Positions 63,321 through 64,000 of a stretch of 64,000 nt of DNA are shown here, in pieces. Position 1 is the first letter of the stretch. The number at the start of each line of letters is the position of its first letter. The stretch comes from Nemophila menziesii (taxonomy: Eukaryota; Streptophyta; Magnoliopsida; Boraginales; Hydrophyllaceae): positions 8,477,441 through 8,541,440 of the forward strand of contig JARWIR010000016.1 of the NCBI GenBank assembly GCA_029959085.1, read 5' to 3'. A program made the position numbers and the translations under genes. The notes beneath the pieces are model-generated. The model was given only the letters and a program-made list of their open reading frames with translations. It was not told the origin of the DNA and did not search any database.

Positions 63321-64000
63321 TCATTCGATCCCCATTCTTAAGAAGACTCCATGTATCGCGTCTGAGGACTCGGGTCCTCTCAAGGCTTTGTGTCTAGCGA
63401 TCTTAGCGAGAAGATCTGCGCGTCCATTCATCTGACGTGGTATATGTTGGAATGAAATTAGGCCTACCTGTTCTACCATCCGGTGAATCATCCGGATAAT
63501 CGGTTGGATAGTCCATCTAGTATCTAACACCCGCCTAATACCTTGCACCAACTCAAGGTTATCAGAAAAAACCGTCTTTGTTTTCTCCTTGAAATCTTTA
63601 CATTGTTGTATTGCTTCGAGAACTGCCAAAGCTTCGTGTTGTATCTGGTTGTCTTGTTGATATCCGTTGTCTTTCCTATCCAATGGTGTTCCTGTGACGT
63701 GCTTTCATGTTTGTTGTTAACTGACGCGTACAGAAAACTGAGATATTTGCCTTGTGTTGAGGTTGAATTATGTGAGAGTGTCTTGCATCGCCTTCGCTAG
63801 GGGAAGTTTGTTGCCAATTTTCCCATAATAGGCCATGGAGTTCTCCCATAGATGTGTTTGTGACTTTGATTACCTGGTCAATATTGATTGGGGTTCCTTC
63901 ATAGGTTGCTTTCATTTTTGTCTTCCAGATGTTCCAAATAAGGATGAAAATATAATCCGTTATTTTTCTCTTTTCCCATCATCCATTTGTATAAATCTTA
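63321..64000 (-). pseudogene. Antisense LINE-type ORF2 relic: RNase H domain
   Basis: On the minus strand, a segment near 63960-63900 reads ILIWNIWKTKMKATYEG, the usual link after the zf-RVT domain of plant LINE ORF2. An RNase H-like domain follows (RVT_3 type): EALAVLEAIQQCKDF, KTVFSDNLELVQGI and FQHIPRQMNGRADLLAKIAR, ending at 63321. The first catalytic Asp stretch near 63735 is degraded and the frame shifts near 63690. Cut by the window edge. LINE F lacks this domain, so this is another LINE family. Confidence 0.75.

Overview
The window looks like intergenic DNA of a flowering plant, probably a eudicot. It is AT-rich and built almost entirely from nested transposable elements of plant type: Ty1/copia and Athila-type Ty3/gypsy LTR retrotransposons, L1-type LINEs with a DUF4283 ORF1, and one MULE (Mutator-like) DNA transposon. 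I see no intact host gene. The only host-gene traces are a degenerate histone H3 fragment and one possible orphan exon. The species cannot be told from the sequence.

Layout, with nesting. (1) 1-149: end of an antisense Athila-type LTR lying in the 5' LTR of copia A. (2) Copia A, 150-18275, is old (LTRs roughly 5% apart) and broken. It holds an antisense solo LTR (797-2352) and a complete Athila-type element B (6274-17538, TSD AGGTG, two 1481-bp LTRs about 1.2% apart). (3) A relic LINE C (18672-19385 and 33250-33372) is split in its endonuclease domain by Athila-type element D (19386-33249). D has lost protease, RT and integrase and is itself split by copia E (21408-28165, TSD AGAGG). E has a gag but an unrelated ORF where pol should be. 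(4) 33373-34874: no gene, simple repeats. (5) An 8.4-kb MULE (34884-43313, 9-bp TSD, 360-390-bp TIRs) carries an 11-exon MuDR-type transposase gene and a convergent gene for a GRF zinc-finger/coiled-coil/membrane protein; both are now damaged. (6) LINE F (43482-58577, 16-bp TSD, poly(A)) is split in its RT by young copia G (47414-56808, TSD CTCTA, LTRs differing at about 3 of 1162 positions). G has an open pol of 1026 codons, and its gag is broken by another antisense solo LTR (50143-51904, TSD CTTGT). (7) 58594-64000: histone H3 pseudogene, AT-rich unassigned DNA, and an antisense LINE/RNase H relic at the right edge.

The most unusual signals are structural. A 10-bp GC-rich quasi-palindrome (CGGYAYRCCG) forms arrays upstream of TATA-like boxes in four elements of two superfamilies, both in LTRs and before internal accessory ORFs. 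Athila-type elements B and D share two stem-loops, each followed by the same polypurine motif, and all seven Athila-type LTR starts seen here carry a conserved terminal inverted repeat. The MULE transposase introns are made of decayed ACTTACCCCCTATAAA-like units that resemble part of the TIRs, and one exon-intron unit was triplicated. The two solo LTRs and four TSD-bounded full-length insertions let the order of events be read directly.
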